64,000 bases of DNA from CALOFP01 sp942492635 (GTDB lineage Bacteria; UBP6; UBA1177; CALOFP01): the NCBI GenBank assembly GCA_942492635.1, contig CALOFP010000003.1:744001-808000 (forward strand), read 5' to 3'. Position numbers and translations under genes: made by a program. Under the pieces are notes generated by a model, which saw nothing but the letters and a program-made list of their open reading frames with translations, did no database searches and was not told the origin of the DNA. Below are positions 18,214-26,342 of the stretch, in pieces (the stretch's first letter is position 1; the number at the start of each line of letters is the position of its first letter).

Positions 18214-19248
18214 ATGAGAATACTTATTCTACTTTTAACTTTTTCAACATCGCTTCTGGCTGTCGATATAGCAGATACAATCGAAGCACAGCTGAAGAAA
18301 AAACTATTCACGGCAATTCAGGTTTCTGTGGTCGAAAATGGAAAAAGTGTATACTCCGAAAGTTTCGGTTTTTTATCAAAGAGAAAAAAGGAAGCTGTTA
18401 CGAAGTCCACTTTTTTCGATCTTTCATCTCTTACGAAACCTCTTTCAATAACTTCCATGTATGCTTATTTTTCCCATAGAGGATTACTGGATCTCTCAAC
18501 TCCCATTGAAAAATTTCTTCCTCAGCTGAAATCAAAAGCAACTCTGCTTGAACTTCTTCAACACAGAAACGGTTTTGCTCCCTACTCTCCTCTGTTTAAA
18601 AAACATAAAGGAATTAAGAGTCTCGCCGGAAAAAAAACGGCTGTGATAGGACACATAGCAAAACTCAAAAGATCCGGAGACTTTCTCTACAGCGATCTCA
18701 ACTACATGGTGCTCGGTTTTATTCTTGAAAAGGTGATGAGAAAATCGCTGGATAAGATTTTTGCCGAATTTCTGAAAGAGATGGGCTACACCGGCATTTT
18801 ACGCTATCCCACAATGAGAAAAAAAGGTGAGCGGGCGGCTTTTTCAACGAGTAGAGAGTGGATTCCCGCAGACCCCAACGCACTTTTCCTTGGGTCTGTT
18901 TCCGGACATGCCGGACTTTTCGGTTCTTCGGAATCTGTAGCCCGGTTTCTTTCACTCCTGCTTGAAAAAAAGTGGTTCAGATCTTTCATAGAGAAGGGAA
19001 TAGGATTCGATCGACCTGAAGGTCCCCTTTCGATATACGGAAAAAAGGCAGAAAGCGAAAATGTCGGACACCTAGGCCATAGCGGCACGGCATTCCTGAT
19101 CGACTGGAAAAAGAAAAGGATCTCGGTAATCCTGACGAACCGGTCTCACCTGAACAGTTCTCTTGAAAAGATCAACCAAGTTAGACGAATTGTTTTCGAT
19201 AAAATTCACGACACCTGTTTCAGTGACGTCTGTCCCATAACATTCTGA
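18214..19248 (+). CDS. Serine hydrolase, beta-lactamase family
   Basis: Predicted 344-residue exported protein of the serine beta-lactamase/class C esterase fold. Motif 1 is SSLTKP (SxxK), motif 2 is in YSDLNY (Y-x-N region, with Asp in place of the usual Asn) and motif 3 is HSGT (HxG). The N-terminus MRILILLLTFSTSLLA is a signal peptide, which is why the ATG at 18214 is preferred. The frame opens from a GTG at 18136, and neither start has a strong ribosome-binding site. It could be a carboxypeptidase, esterase or amidase; a true beta-lactamase function is not implied. A strong bidirectional hairpin terminator follows. Confidence 0.82.
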   Translation: MRILILLLTFSTSLLAVDIADTIEAQLKKKLFTAIQVSVVENGKSVYSESFGFLSKRKKEAVTKSTFFDLSSLTKPLSITSMYAYFSHRGLLDLSTPIEKFLPQLKSKATLLELLQHRNGFAPYSPLFKKHKGIKSLAGKKTAVIGHIAKLKRSGDFLYSDLNYMVLGFILEKVMRKSLDKIFAEFLKEMGYTGILRYPTMRKKGERAAFSTSREWIPADPNALFLGSVSGHAGLFGSSESVARFLSLLLEKKWFRSFIEKGIGFDRPEGPLSIYGKKAESENVGHLGHSGTAFLIDWKKKRISVILTNRSHLNSSLEKINQVRRIVFDKIHDTCFSDVCPITF

Positions 19249-19297
19249 ATTTAAGCCATTACGAACCATAGCCATTGAATAATCGGAGGTTACAGAT

Positions 19298-19340
19298 AAA
19301 CTCCTACCGTCCCGGCACTAAAAGGGGAGGTAGGAGTTTT
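19298..19340. terminator. Bidirectional terminator
   Basis: An 11-base perfect stem, AAACTCCTACC (19298-19308) with GGTAGGAGTTT (19329-19339), flanked by A and T runs on opposite sides. It lies between the convergent serine hydrolase gene and the small minus-strand gene and suits both. Confidence 0.75.
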
Positions 19341-19361
19341 TAATCGGGTGTTTGATGAATA

Positions 19362-19631
19362 TCAGCAGCAGTTTGTATTCAGTTTCTTGAAATTGTTCGA
19401 AAAACCAATCTTCTTTATCGACTTTCTGGTATTTGACTTTACCACATCCCAGAAAAGAGCATGTTTTTCCGGGCTGAGCACCCTTGCTGTTATCTCTCTG
19501 GCTTTTTTTCTCTCGACCCTCTCAACAATTGCGAAGGCCATCTTATAGTGGGTGTCGTACGGATCCTCGTTGAATTTCTTTCTCAAGTCATTGATAATTC
19601 CCATTTTCTCATTGTCGCTCAAATACAACAC
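19362..19631 (-). CDS. Small hypothetical protein
   Basis: Predicted 89-residue basic, helical, soluble protein with no signal peptide. It starts at a GTG with GGGAGG 5 bases upstream, a strong initiation signal. A dyad (CCACTT, one base, AAGTGG at 19645-19657) abuts the ribosome-binding site and may be an operator. A possible promoter lies about 100 bases upstream. The C-terminus ends in two cysteines. Not recognised; its position between a terminator and its own leader supports a real gene. Confidence 0.6.
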   Translation of the reverse strand: MLYLSDNEKMGIINDLRKKFNEDPYDTHYKMAFAIVERVERKKAREITARVLSPEKHALFWDVVKSNTRKSIKKIGFSNNFKKLNTNCC

Positions 19632-20032
19632 GGTTACCTCCCAACCACTTTAAGTGGAGTGTTATTCAGAGGAATGAAAAGAGTTCGCACTTTATTGTCG
19701 AACCGATTCACTCCCGACCCTTATCTCAATAAGCACCGCATAAGATAATTTCAAGAAGTGAGAATTAAAAAAATCAACAACCAACAGAAATCACTAAGAC
19801 ATCAACTTATAAAGAAATCATTTGCGACGCTGGATAAGCTAAACAGTCATTCAAAGAACACTTTCGATAATACAAACAATTTTTACCCCTGATTTATTCC
19901 GACAAATTCGTAAGTTTTGTGAAAGATTTCACTTTTTGATGATTCTTTTACGAAAAGAAGAGCCGTTGATTAATAATGAACTTGAGCCAGATCCGAAAAC
20001 GTTGGCGCTATTTCGGACAGCACAAAAGTTGA
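19632..20032. other. Intergenic region between two minus-strand genes
   Basis: About 400 bases of AT-rich DNA. Its left end holds the leader of the small gene, including the dyad at 19645-19657. The rest shows no ORF, and no clear terminator for mltG was seen. Confidence 0.4.
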
Positions 20033-21079
20033 TTACTTACCGTTCCAGACGAATTTGGACTTAAGACCTTTTTTCTGATAGTGATCAACAGCTGCGTTGT
20101 GCTCCTTGAGACTCTTTGAGAAATAGTGGTATCCGTTATTCGTCGAAACGAAATAGAGATAACTTCCGTTTTTCGGATAGAGAACACTCTTTATGGCGTT
20201 CTCACCGGGAAATGCGATGGGGGTTTTCGGAAGTCCTTTTCGTGTGTAGGTGCTGTAAGGGTGATCCGTTAGGAGATCCTTTTTACGGATATTTCCATCG
20301 AAATTCGGAAGCATTCCGTAAATAACCGTGGGATCGGATTGAAGCTTCATCCCTCTTTTCAATCGGTTGAGAAAAACGGAGGCTATCAGAGGTTGTTCAT
20401 CTCTCACTCCTGTCTCCTTCTCGATTACTGAAGCCAGCTTCAAAACCTCGTAAGAAGAAAATCCGCTTTTCGATATCTCTTTTGAGTATTTCTCAAGCAC
20501 CGCAAACATCTGGTTACCCATGTGGGTCAGAATGCTTTCCAGGGAAACTCCTCTTTCAAACTTGTAGGTTGATGGGAAAAGAAGCCCTTCGCAGCTCTTC
20601 AGATCCTGCCCTCCGACTTTCCTCAAAAGCTTCCCTGACTTGCACAGATTGAGAAAACTCTCATTCCCTTCAATCCAGTCCAGTTTCTTGAACACTTCAT
20701 TAGCATCGTACATATTATAACCTTCCGGAATTGTGAACGAGTACATCTTCACCTTACCTTTCACAATCTGGTTTATAACCTGTACGGGACTCAATTTGCC
20801 TTCAAAATGGAATTCACCGGTTTTCAACTGTTTTTCAACCGCCATTTCCTTTATGAGGAAACCGAAAAAGTTCCTGTTGAGAAACTCACCGTTTCTAATG
20901 ATTGCCTTCTTTTTCAACTTCAGCCTAACCTTCCGCCAACTCTCACCCTTCTCAATATTGACAGTGTCGTTAACTTCATAGGCTGTGGTTTTAAAATGGT
21001 CATACCGTTTGTAGACGGAGTAGAGGTAAAGTCCGATGGCAACTACCATTATCAGCAGTAGAGAGATAATTTTTTTCAT
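20033..21079 (-). CDS. mltG: Endolytic murein transglycosylase MltG
   Basis: Cleaves nascent glycan strands and sets their length at the outer face of the inner membrane. The 348-residue protein has one N-terminal transmembrane helix (about residues 4-22), a LysM-like region (TIPEGYNMYD) and the YceG catalytic domain. The catalytic Glu is in LASVIEKETG, and LQSDPTVIYG and a C-terminal IAFPGENAI region match the family. The ATG at 21079 has GGAG 7 bases upstream; a longer frame to 21145 runs through the promoter. Monocistronic and separate from the dcw cluster, which it would assist functionally. Confidence 0.93.
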   Translation of the reverse strand: MKKIISLLLIMVVAIGLYLYSVYKRYDHFKTTAYEVNDTVNIEKGESWRKVRLKLKKKAIIRNGEFLNRNFFGFLIKEMAVEKQLKTGEFHFEGKLSPVQVINQIVKGKVKMYSFTIPEGYNMYDANEVFKKLDWIEGNESFLNLCKSGKLLRKVGGQDLKSCEGLLFPSTYKFERGVSLESILTHMGNQMFAVLEKYSKEISKSGFSSYEVLKLASVIEKETGVRDEQPLIASVFLNRLKRGMKLQSDPTVIYGMLPNFDGNIRKKDLLTDHPYSTYTRKGLPKTPIAFPGENAIKSVLYPKNGSYLYFVSTNNGYHYFSKSLKEHNAAVDHYQKKGLKSKFVWNGK

Positions 21080-21117
21080 CCAATTTCTCCGAAATTTGTT
21101 TAACGAAAAATCAAAAA

Positions 21118-21145
21118 AGTATAGCATAAAGCTAAATAAAGCCAA
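21118..21145 (-). promoter_or_regulatory. Promoter of mltG
   Basis: On the minus strand, TTGGCT, 16 bases, then TATACT preceded by TGC (extended -10), about 40 bases upstream of the mltG ATG. Confidence 0.5.
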
Positions 21146-21185
21146 AAAAATTCAACCAAAGTATAATCTTCTGATCTGATCACAC

Positions 21186-21217
21186 CAAACTCGAGAAGCA
21201 TAGGAGTTTGTTTTTTC
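21186..21217 (+). terminator. Terminator-like hairpin 1 (plus direction)
   Basis: CAAACTC (21186-21192) pairs with GAGTTTG (21204-21210), and TTTTTT follows. It points in the plus direction although no plus-strand gene lies just upstream. Confidence 0.45.
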
Positions 21218-21292
21218 TAGCATTATTAATCAGGCATATTTTTTGCTTCCAGACAAGGCACCTGAAATCAGAAGTCTTAACAAAACACCATT

Positions 21293-21338
21293 GGGGGGCA
21301 TCCACGGTCGTTCCCGGCCAGCCCCCTTATTCTTTTCT
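21293..21338 (+). terminator. Terminator-like hairpin 2 (plus direction)
   Basis: GGGGGGC (21293-21299) pairs with GCCCCC (21321-21326), and a T-rich tract follows. The 21-base loop is itself GC-rich. Together with hairpin 1 it could end a short untranslated transcript. Confidence 0.45.
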
Positions 21339-21469
21339 CTCTAAGTTCCCGGTTATTCTCAAATCCAAGTTGAAGGTTTATCGAATTTAACAAACAATGC
21401 CCCACGAACTGACTTTCCATTCTCACACAATTTTTTAACCAGTTTCACTCTCATATTTCAACCTCTTCC

Positions 21470-21497
21470 TTGAATTTGTATTAAATTTTGATATAAT
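21470..21497 (+). promoter_or_regulatory. Promoter of the histidine phosphatase gene
   Basis: TTGAAT, 16 bases, then perfect TATAAT. The -10 lies about 30 bases upstream of the ATG, with AGGGAGG between them. Confidence 0.65.
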
Positions 21498-21528
21498 TTC
21501 CGGCTGGAACCTAGATAGGGAGGGTAAA

Positions 21529-22953
21529 ATGAGCAAACAAAAAACAGAAAAAAGTAAACAGAACACAAAAAAAGCTCCAACTTTCAACGAGTCTATTGCG
21601 ATCAGGGAACATGCCGAATTTCACAACTGCTACACAATCCAAAGTGTTAAAAACGACATCCGTTTCCTAAAGCTTATCTACGGCGACAAACTCGATATTT
21701 GTGAGGAGGATGTAACTGTCGGATTTATCGACAGCCTCAAAAGAATAGGAAAGGATATATACTTTTTCCTCGTAAGCATGGGGGACAGTTTCAGTCCGCA
21801 GAACTACATAAAAAGAAAACATGAATTCATAAAAAATTCCATTCCCGACGGAAATATCCACCTCTTCTTCCTTGCATGGAACGGTCTTATTAAGAATGAC
21901 TCTTTTAAGAGGCTCATGCTTCAAAAATTCAGACTCACTTCATTTAACGACACCCTCTGTTCAAGAGACATTCCAGCTGTTGGATCCAGTCTTTCACGCT
22001 ACAGAACGAAACTTGTTCTCGCAGACGACATGGCTGTATATCCGGACGGAACAAGAAGACTCCATGGACGCACACTGGACGACGGAAGCGGACTGAACAT
22101 GAAGGAGGGGATCATATGGCTTCCAAATGGCAAGGCAATGCCGGTTTTTCCACAGACATACGTTCCGCTTAACCAGACTCACGTAATTCTTGTACGTCAC
22201 GGAAAAAGTGTTCACGAATCAGGCGGAGACAATCCGGAGTTTGTAGGAAGCGGTTACTGGGACACATGGGAAAACAACCGGAGGGTTTCCGGCGGACGGG
22301 GCAACCATCTGAAGGAAGCTGGAATCAACACCGCAAGGGAACTGGGAAAAGACTTCAAGGTAGTGGCTGACACTTTAAACGAGAAGGGCTATCCTCTCTG
22401 GTCATGGTCAAAGGAGGTTCCCATACTTGTCTACGGAAGCGAATCTGAAAATACTGAACAGACTGCAAGATACTTTCTTCAGGAATCAGGCTACACAAAC
22501 ATATCATTCAACGCGGTTTACGGCCTGAACTCCCAGAAATACGGTGCCCTCACACACCGATTCAAGAAGGAAATCTTTGCTGAAACCCTAAAAATCTACG
22601 GAGACACACTCGAAGGGGATGAGGCTGCAAAGAAATCTGCCGTAAAGAATATGTTCAAGAACCGATTTTTTCATTTCCCTCAGGGAGAAACACTTCTTGA
22701 GGCGGACTGGAGGATCGCATACAGCTTTGTTGATCTCCTGAAGAAGAATCAGGGAAAAAGAATCGTTCTCTGTGACCACAGCGGTGCGATCCGGGTTTTC
22801 GCTGCGATCATCAAGACACTTGATTTTGCCGATTACTGTTCCCTAAAGGAGGCTCAGGATTCGATTCTTGCTCTCTGCTACCAGCCGGGACGCAACGTCC
22901 GTTACGACTACCTCCAGAAAAAGGAGTTTCCCCTCAGAAAGAGAGTAAAATAG
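21529..22953 (+). CDS. Histidine phosphatase family protein with a novel N-terminal region
   Basis: A 474-residue cytoplasmic protein. The C-terminal half (about residues 215-460) is a phosphoglycerate-mutase-like phosphatase: VRHGKSVH carries the phospho-accepting His (RHG motif), and LCDHSGAIRV carries the second catalytic His. The first 200 residues form an unrecognised domain ending in a stretch rich in NGKAMPVFP-type turns. The N-terminal 17 residues are Lys/Gln-rich. AGGGAGG precedes the ATG and a clear promoter lies upstream. It is not a plain glycolytic mutase, given the extension; the substrate is unknown. Confidence 0.82.
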   Translation: MSKQKTEKSKQNTKKAPTFNESIAIREHAEFHNCYTIQSVKNDIRFLKLIYGDKLDICEEDVTVGFIDSLKRIGKDIYFFLVSMGDSFSPQNYIKRKHEFIKNSIPDGNIHLFFLAWNGLIKNDSFKRLMLQKFRLTSFNDTLCSRDIPAVGSSLSRYRTKLVLADDMAVYPDGTRRLHGRTLDDGSGLNMKEGIIWLPNGKAMPVFPQTYVPLNQTHVILVRHGKSVHESGGDNPEFVGSGYWDTWENNRRVSGGRGNHLKEAGINTARELGKDFKVVADTLNEKGYPLWSWSKEVPILVYGSESENTEQTARYFLQESGYTNISFNAVYGLNSQKYGALTHRFKKEIFAETLKIYGDTLEGDEAAKKSAVKNMFKNRFFHFPQGETLLEADWRIAYSFVDLLKKNQGKRIVLCDHSGAIRVFAAIIKTLDFADYCSLKEAQDSILALCYQPGRNVRYDYLQKKEFPLRKRVK

Positions 22954-22993
22954 ACTTTTCTGATAAATGATTCCTTGGATCCTGAATTGATCT

Positions 22994-23971
22994 CTAGTCT
23001 TCCCAGACAATACTCTTGATGAGTGAAAGACACTGTTCGAAATCCTTTTCTCGCATACTATCTCCGCTTCTCGCTTTTGCTGCCTCAAGTATGTTTATCA
23101 AAACATTTTTTCCGTTTCCTGAAATCACCAGAGGATTTTCCTTCAGGGACTCCATTCGACTCTGAAGTTCGAGAGAGCTGAAAACACCTCTGGACACAAG
23201 GAAATTGCCCAGAGGTGTCCTGTCATATGTAAGCGCCGTTCCATCTTCATTGAAAACGAAATCCGTAAGGTCGAACATAGCTTCGACATGACTTTTCGAA
23301 AGATGGTAGGTTCTTCTTACCCTGTCGTACCAGGCCATATCCTGCCTTGATTCCTCATCCAGAAGTTTAATGGAATCATCGGACATGAACGTATCATAGA
23401 TTCTGCGATTTATTTCAGGGATGGAGACTCCCTCGTTGGGAAGAAGTGCCGTTACGAAAATGTCGGTATGTTCTCCATGACGTGTAACAACTGCCGGAAT
23501 ATCGTAGTTGACTACGAAGTATTCCCCGATTTTCTTTATGGTCTGACCGTAGAACTCAAGAAGATCCTCTCTCGGTACCATTGTTTCGAAAAGTTCGTCG
23601 GCATCTTTTTTTAATCCGTAGACAAGAATGGCGTCATAGGCACCGACAATCTTTGCCTTTTCAAATGAAGTCTTGAAATAATTCTCAAATCGACCAACCA
23701 TTTCCGGATATCTTTCCAGTTCAACTTTGCCCCCTACCGCGAAACGAAGCTGGGTGGCATAGTGATGAAGAGTGACCGCCTTTTCATTCATGAAACGTCC
23801 GCTGAGGTTAGCCATGTAGACACTGTCGCAGAGAGAGTGAACCGCCCTCACGAGTGTCGCCTCGTAGCCGACCCTGTTCGTTTCCGGTCTTACGGCAAGA
23901 ATAATGACTGGCCTTCCTGCCGCTTTCCGGCAGTTGTAGGGAATAAGAATGTCGGGCCTGATTTCCGCCAA
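22994..23971 (-). CDS. Hypothetical protein, partner of the HD-domain protein
   Basis: A 325-residue soluble protein that I do not recognise. It shows a mixed alpha/beta pattern, with VIILAVRPET and YDAILVYGL resembling beta strands of a Rossmann-like core, and VVTRHGEHTD in the middle. No signal peptide or membrane segment is seen. It starts at a TTG only 3 bases after the stop of the upstream HD-domain gene, whose last codons supply the GGAGAG ribosome-binding site, so the two are translated together. An enzyme acting with the HD protein on a nucleotide or similar substrate is an inference only. Confidence 0.65.
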   Translation of the reverse strand: MAEIRPDILIPYNCRKAAGRPVIILAVRPETNRVGYEATLVRAVHSLCDSVYMANLSGRFMNEKAVTLHHYATQLRFAVGGKVELERYPEMVGRFENYFKTSFEKAKIVGAYDAILVYGLKKDADELFETMVPREDLLEFYGQTIKKIGEYFVVNYDIPAVVTRHGEHTDIFVTALLPNEGVSIPEINRRIYDTFMSDDSIKLLDEESRQDMAWYDRVRRTYHLSKSHVEAMFDLTDFVFNEDGTALTYDRTPLGNFLVSRGVFSSLELQSRMESLKENPLVISGNGKNVLINILEAAKARSGDSMREKDFEQCLSLIKSIVWED

Positions 23972-23974
23972 GGT

Positions 23975-24547
23975 TTACTCTCCGATAAGAAGTCCCTTCC
24001 CCTTCATTACGCATGGGTTGAAAGTGGCGAAATCGGCTTGGTGAATCAAAACACCTTCGATTCTCTGTGGCCGGCCGTCACCCTCTTTCGCGTGGCATAT
24101 TATAATGTTCTGGATCTCCTGACACAACCCCGCCTCGGCCGCCGCTATAGCTCCGGAGATCGGATGTCTTGCACACATTCCTGCATAGCTTTTTCTGTAC
24201 TCTCCGCTCTCCGTCTTTTCAATCTCCATTAGTTTTCCGACATCGTGCAGAAGACCTCCTGCGATAACCCAGTCCCTCTTAATATCGAACGGAACTTCAA
24301 CATAACTCTCCTTCATGGCATCTGCCAAACCTAGGGCTCCCATGGTTACGGCAACTGTGTGCTCTATCAGCGATGTCCCATATGTGTCTGTCAGAAGAGT
24401 GAAGGGAATTTCTTCGATTTCTTCAAAATTCGACCACCCTCCCCTCTCTGCACATTTTGCCCAGATTGCCAGCACCTTCTCTCCAAGTTCCCTGTCCTGG
24501 AATTTTTCGATAACATTCCGGAATCTTTCTCTAAACTTGTCTTTCAT
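23975..24547 (-). CDS. HD-domain phosphohydrolase
   Basis: A 190-residue metal-dependent hydrolase of the HD superfamily. Ligands are visible as SLIEHTVAV (first His), GLLHDVGKL (the HD pair) and RHPISGA with IICHAKEGDG further on. HD proteins of this size usually act on nucleotides or phosphate esters. The ATG at 24547 is chosen because GGAG is 6 bases upstream; an upstream ATG at 24559 overlaps that site. It is the first gene of a two-gene unit with the hypothetical gene at 22994-23971. Confidence 0.8.
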   Translation of the reverse strand: MKDKFRERFRNVIEKFQDRELGEKVLAIWAKCAERGGWSNFEEIEEIPFTLLTDTYGTSLIEHTVAVTMGALGLADAMKESYVEVPFDIKRDWVIAGGLLHDVGKLMEIEKTESGEYRKSYAGMCARHPISGAIAAAEAGLCQEIQNIIICHAKEGDGRPQRIEGVLIHQADFATFNPCVMKGKGLLIGE

Positions 24548-24688
24548 TTTCAACTCCATTTTTCTTAATTGCAGAAATAGAGTATAAAAATAATTATTTC
24601 CAGTAAAGAAAAACTTTAACCAAATTAACACCAACGCCCGTGGCAAAGAGAGGCTGAAACTCTATTTTAAAACCTTTTGATTTTTTTC

Positions 24689-24717
24689 TTGACCATTTTT
24701 CAATCACGTCCTAGAGT
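24689..24717 (+). promoter_or_regulatory. Promoter of the small Cys-rich protein gene
   Basis: TTGACC, 17 bases, then TAGAGT, about 34 bases upstream of the ATG at 24751. Confidence 0.5.
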
Positions 24718-24750
24718 AGTCTACCATTTTAACTTTTAAGGGAGGGTTCC

Positions 24751-24990
24751 ATGAAAAAACTTTTGACTATCATCATCATTGCCTTTTCACTTTCAATTGC
24801 CTACGGTGCAAAAAAACAAGCTAAAAACTTCACACTGAACAAAAAAGGATGCTGCAGCAGACATGGTGGTGCTGTTAAATGTGTTGACGGAAAGGTTTTC
24901 TGCAAAGACAACAGCGTAAGTAAATCCTGCACCTGTACAATGAAGAGCTCAATGAAAACTCCGAAGAAGAAAAAAAATAAAAAGTCCTGA
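24751..24990 (+). CDS. Small secreted Cys-rich protein (CCSxHGG type)
   Basis: A 79-residue exported protein. The signal peptide MKKLLTIIIIAFSLSIAYG is followed by a compact six-Cys core with GCCSRHGGAVKC and DGKVFCKDNS...SCTC. The order of these motifs matches a widespread family of small periplasmic CCSxHGG proteins of unknown function. The tail is Lys-rich. AGGGAGGG precedes the ATG. The same ribosome-binding sequence occurs before the micro-ORF downstream, and an inverted repeat between them could pair with either. Confidence 0.8.
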   Translation: MKKLLTIIIIAFSLSIAYGAKKQAKNFTLNKKGCCSRHGGAVKCVDGKVFCKDNSVSKSCTCTMKSSMKTPKKKKNKKS

Positions 24991-24999
24991 TGAATCTAA

Positions 25000-25050
25000 A
25001 CCCTCCCTTCAATAATCCGTAGAAAAAGGTGTAACAGACGAAGGGAGGGT
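25000..25050 (+). promoter_or_regulatory. Inverted repeat that covers a ribosome-binding site
   Basis: ACCCTCCCTTC (25000-25010) is the exact reverse complement of GAAGGGAGGGT (25040-25050), with a 29-base loop. The 3' arm is the Shine-Dalgarno site of the ORF starting at 25055. In RNA the hairpin would hide this site, so it may gate translation or act as an attenuator. No T-run follows, so it is not a standard terminator. Confidence 0.6.
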
Positions 25051-25054
25051 ATCC

Positions 25055-25195
25055 ATGGAATATCTTATTATTTTCATAATTACAGTGCTTTTTGCAGAGA
25101 ACATTTTTCTTCTCTGGGCTTACAGGAAAAGTCTTGACAACAGCGAGCTTAAAGAGTTTACGGATTTTGATAGTTTGCCATCAACCGAGATATGA
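25055..25195 (+). CDS. 46-residue membrane micro-protein
   Basis: Too short for usual gene calling. The ATG has AGGGAGGG 5 bases upstream. The product begins MEYLIIFIITVLFAENIFLLW, one transmembrane helix, followed by a polar 25-residue tail ending SLPSTEI. It follows the Cys-rich protein gene by 64 bases and overlaps the next micro-ORF by ATGA. Strong initiation site, membrane helix and coupling support a real gene; function unknown. Confidence 0.6.
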   Translation: MEYLIIFIITVLFAENIFLLWAYRKSLDNSELKEFTDFDSLPSTEI

Positions 25196-25353
25196 CATTT
25201 ATCGTAACGTACAAAAGAAATAACAGAATTTTAAGAATGCCTGTTGAAGCAAGTTCGCTTTCGGCGGCCAGAACGGTCTTTTACAGGTATTTTTGCAAAA
25301 AATGTGCAAAAATCATCTCCGTAAAACCACACAAGAAGGAAGAAAGCTCTTGA
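25192..25353 (+). CDS. 53-residue basic micro-protein, coupled to the previous ORF
   Basis: Starts at the ATGA overlap with the membrane micro-protein, so translation is probably coupled; it has no ribosome-binding site of its own. The product begins MTFIVTYKRNNRILRMPVEA and is basic, with two Cys (YFCKKCAK) and an IISVKP segment. It reads as a small beta-alpha-beta fold, but this is inference. No membrane segment. Not recognised. The pair of overlapping small ORFs behind a hairpin looks like a regulated two-gene unit. Confidence 0.5.
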   Translation: MTFIVTYKRNNRILRMPVEASSLSAARTVFYRYFCKKCAKIISVKPHKKEESS

Positions 25354-25521
25354 CAAATCTGATTCCTTTGATTTTTTAACCACTTCTTCGTACACGAACA
25401 TGCCCAGCACAAACCTCGCACAACAATCCCAACCTATTGTTTTTACGAACCCTTTCACATCGATCACTGTACAAGACCCAGTGATCTCACAAAAGTAAGA
25501 TTCAATCGACAAAAGCAGAAA

Positions 25522-25550
25522 TTGACAAGAGATTGTACCCTCTATAGAAT
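25522..25550 (+). promoter_or_regulatory. Promoter of the beta-barrel gene
   Basis: Perfect TTGACA, 17 bases, then TAGAAT, about 40 bases upstream of the ATG at 25590. One of the best sigma70-type promoters in the window. Confidence 0.7.
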
Positions 25551-25589
25551 GTTTCGGTAGCTATCTTTCAAATTCACAGGGGGTTACCG

Positions 25590-26342
25590 ATGAAGAATTT
25601 GTTATTACTTGTGGCATCTTTTCTCCTCTTTTCAACCGTTGCAGCTCAATCTGCCAAAGAGGAAAAAAAGCCAGCCGAAACCTCACTCAAAGAGAGCGAG
25701 TCGACTACCAAAGCCCCGATAATAAAAAAACAAAAACCTGCGAAAAAGGAAAAGAAAGATAAATCAAAAATTAAACTAAGGAAAGACGATATCCTCTCTC
25801 ATAAGCCAGGGGATGGAGCTGAAACAACTGAAACTCCTAAGTACGACAATGCAACAGTAGGAATCGGAATCGGCATCCCCTACGGATTTTTCGGATTTAA
25901 CGGCGAAATAACGCCTATAAAAAAGAGATGGTGGGAACTTATGAGCATAGTTGCCGGCATAGGTATGACTCCCAATGAAAAGTTTGCCTACAATGCCGGT
26001 CTCAGATTTTACCTCCTTCATCCGGAGCAGATAATAAGACCCAGAATTACAATTACCTACGGGACGAATGCATATATTGACGTCGACAAGACAATCATGG
26101 AAAACGGCAAGGTTACCGGCAGAATCAGACACAACGAAACAGCTCACGGGGTTAACATCTCAGCTGGAGCCCGGGTCATGTTCGGCGAGGAAAAAAGACA
26201 CGGGCTCGATTTCGACATCAACATCATCGCCTGGTCAACGGCATACGACAGGATCGACGAGCTTATTGACGATGGTCATGTAGACGACGAGGATGAACCT
26301 TTTCGTATATCCATCTCCGCAGGATATCGATTCGCCTTTTAA
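25590..26342 (+). CDS. Outer-membrane beta-barrel protein
   Basis: A 250-residue exported protein. The signal peptide MKNLLLLVASFLLFSTVAA is followed by a Lys/Glu-rich disordered region (about residues 20-80), then an eight-stranded-barrel-like part with alternating hydrophobics (VGIGIGIPYGFFGFNG, SISAGYRFAF). The protein ends in Phe, the usual outer-membrane insertion signal. GGGGG lies just before the ATG. The Lys-rich linker could contact peptidoglycan or lipopolysaccharide (inference). Monocistronic behind a strong promoter. Confidence 0.8.
   Translation: MKNLLLLVASFLLFSTVAAQSAKEEKKPAETSLKESESTTKAPIIKKQKPAKKEKKDKSKIKLRKDDILSHKPGDGAETTETPKYDNATVGIGIGIPYGFFGFNGEITPIKKRWWELMSIVAGIGMTPNEKFAYNAGLRFYLLHPEQIIRPRITITYGTNAYIDVDKTIMENGKVTGRIRHNETAHGVNISAGARVMFGEEKRHGLDFDINIIAWSTAYDRIDELIDDGHVDDEDEPFRISISAGYRFAF

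Noticed and set aside
18214..19248. Beta-lactamase resistance gene
   Set aside because: The SxxK and HSG motifs show only the general serine-hydrolase fold shared by esterases and carboxypeptidases; nothing indicates antibiotic hydrolysis.
25231..25512. Minus-strand 93-residue open frame
   Set aside because: It overlaps the second micro-ORF and reaches toward the beta-barrel promoter; no ribosome-binding site. The plus-strand micro-ORFs have better signals.
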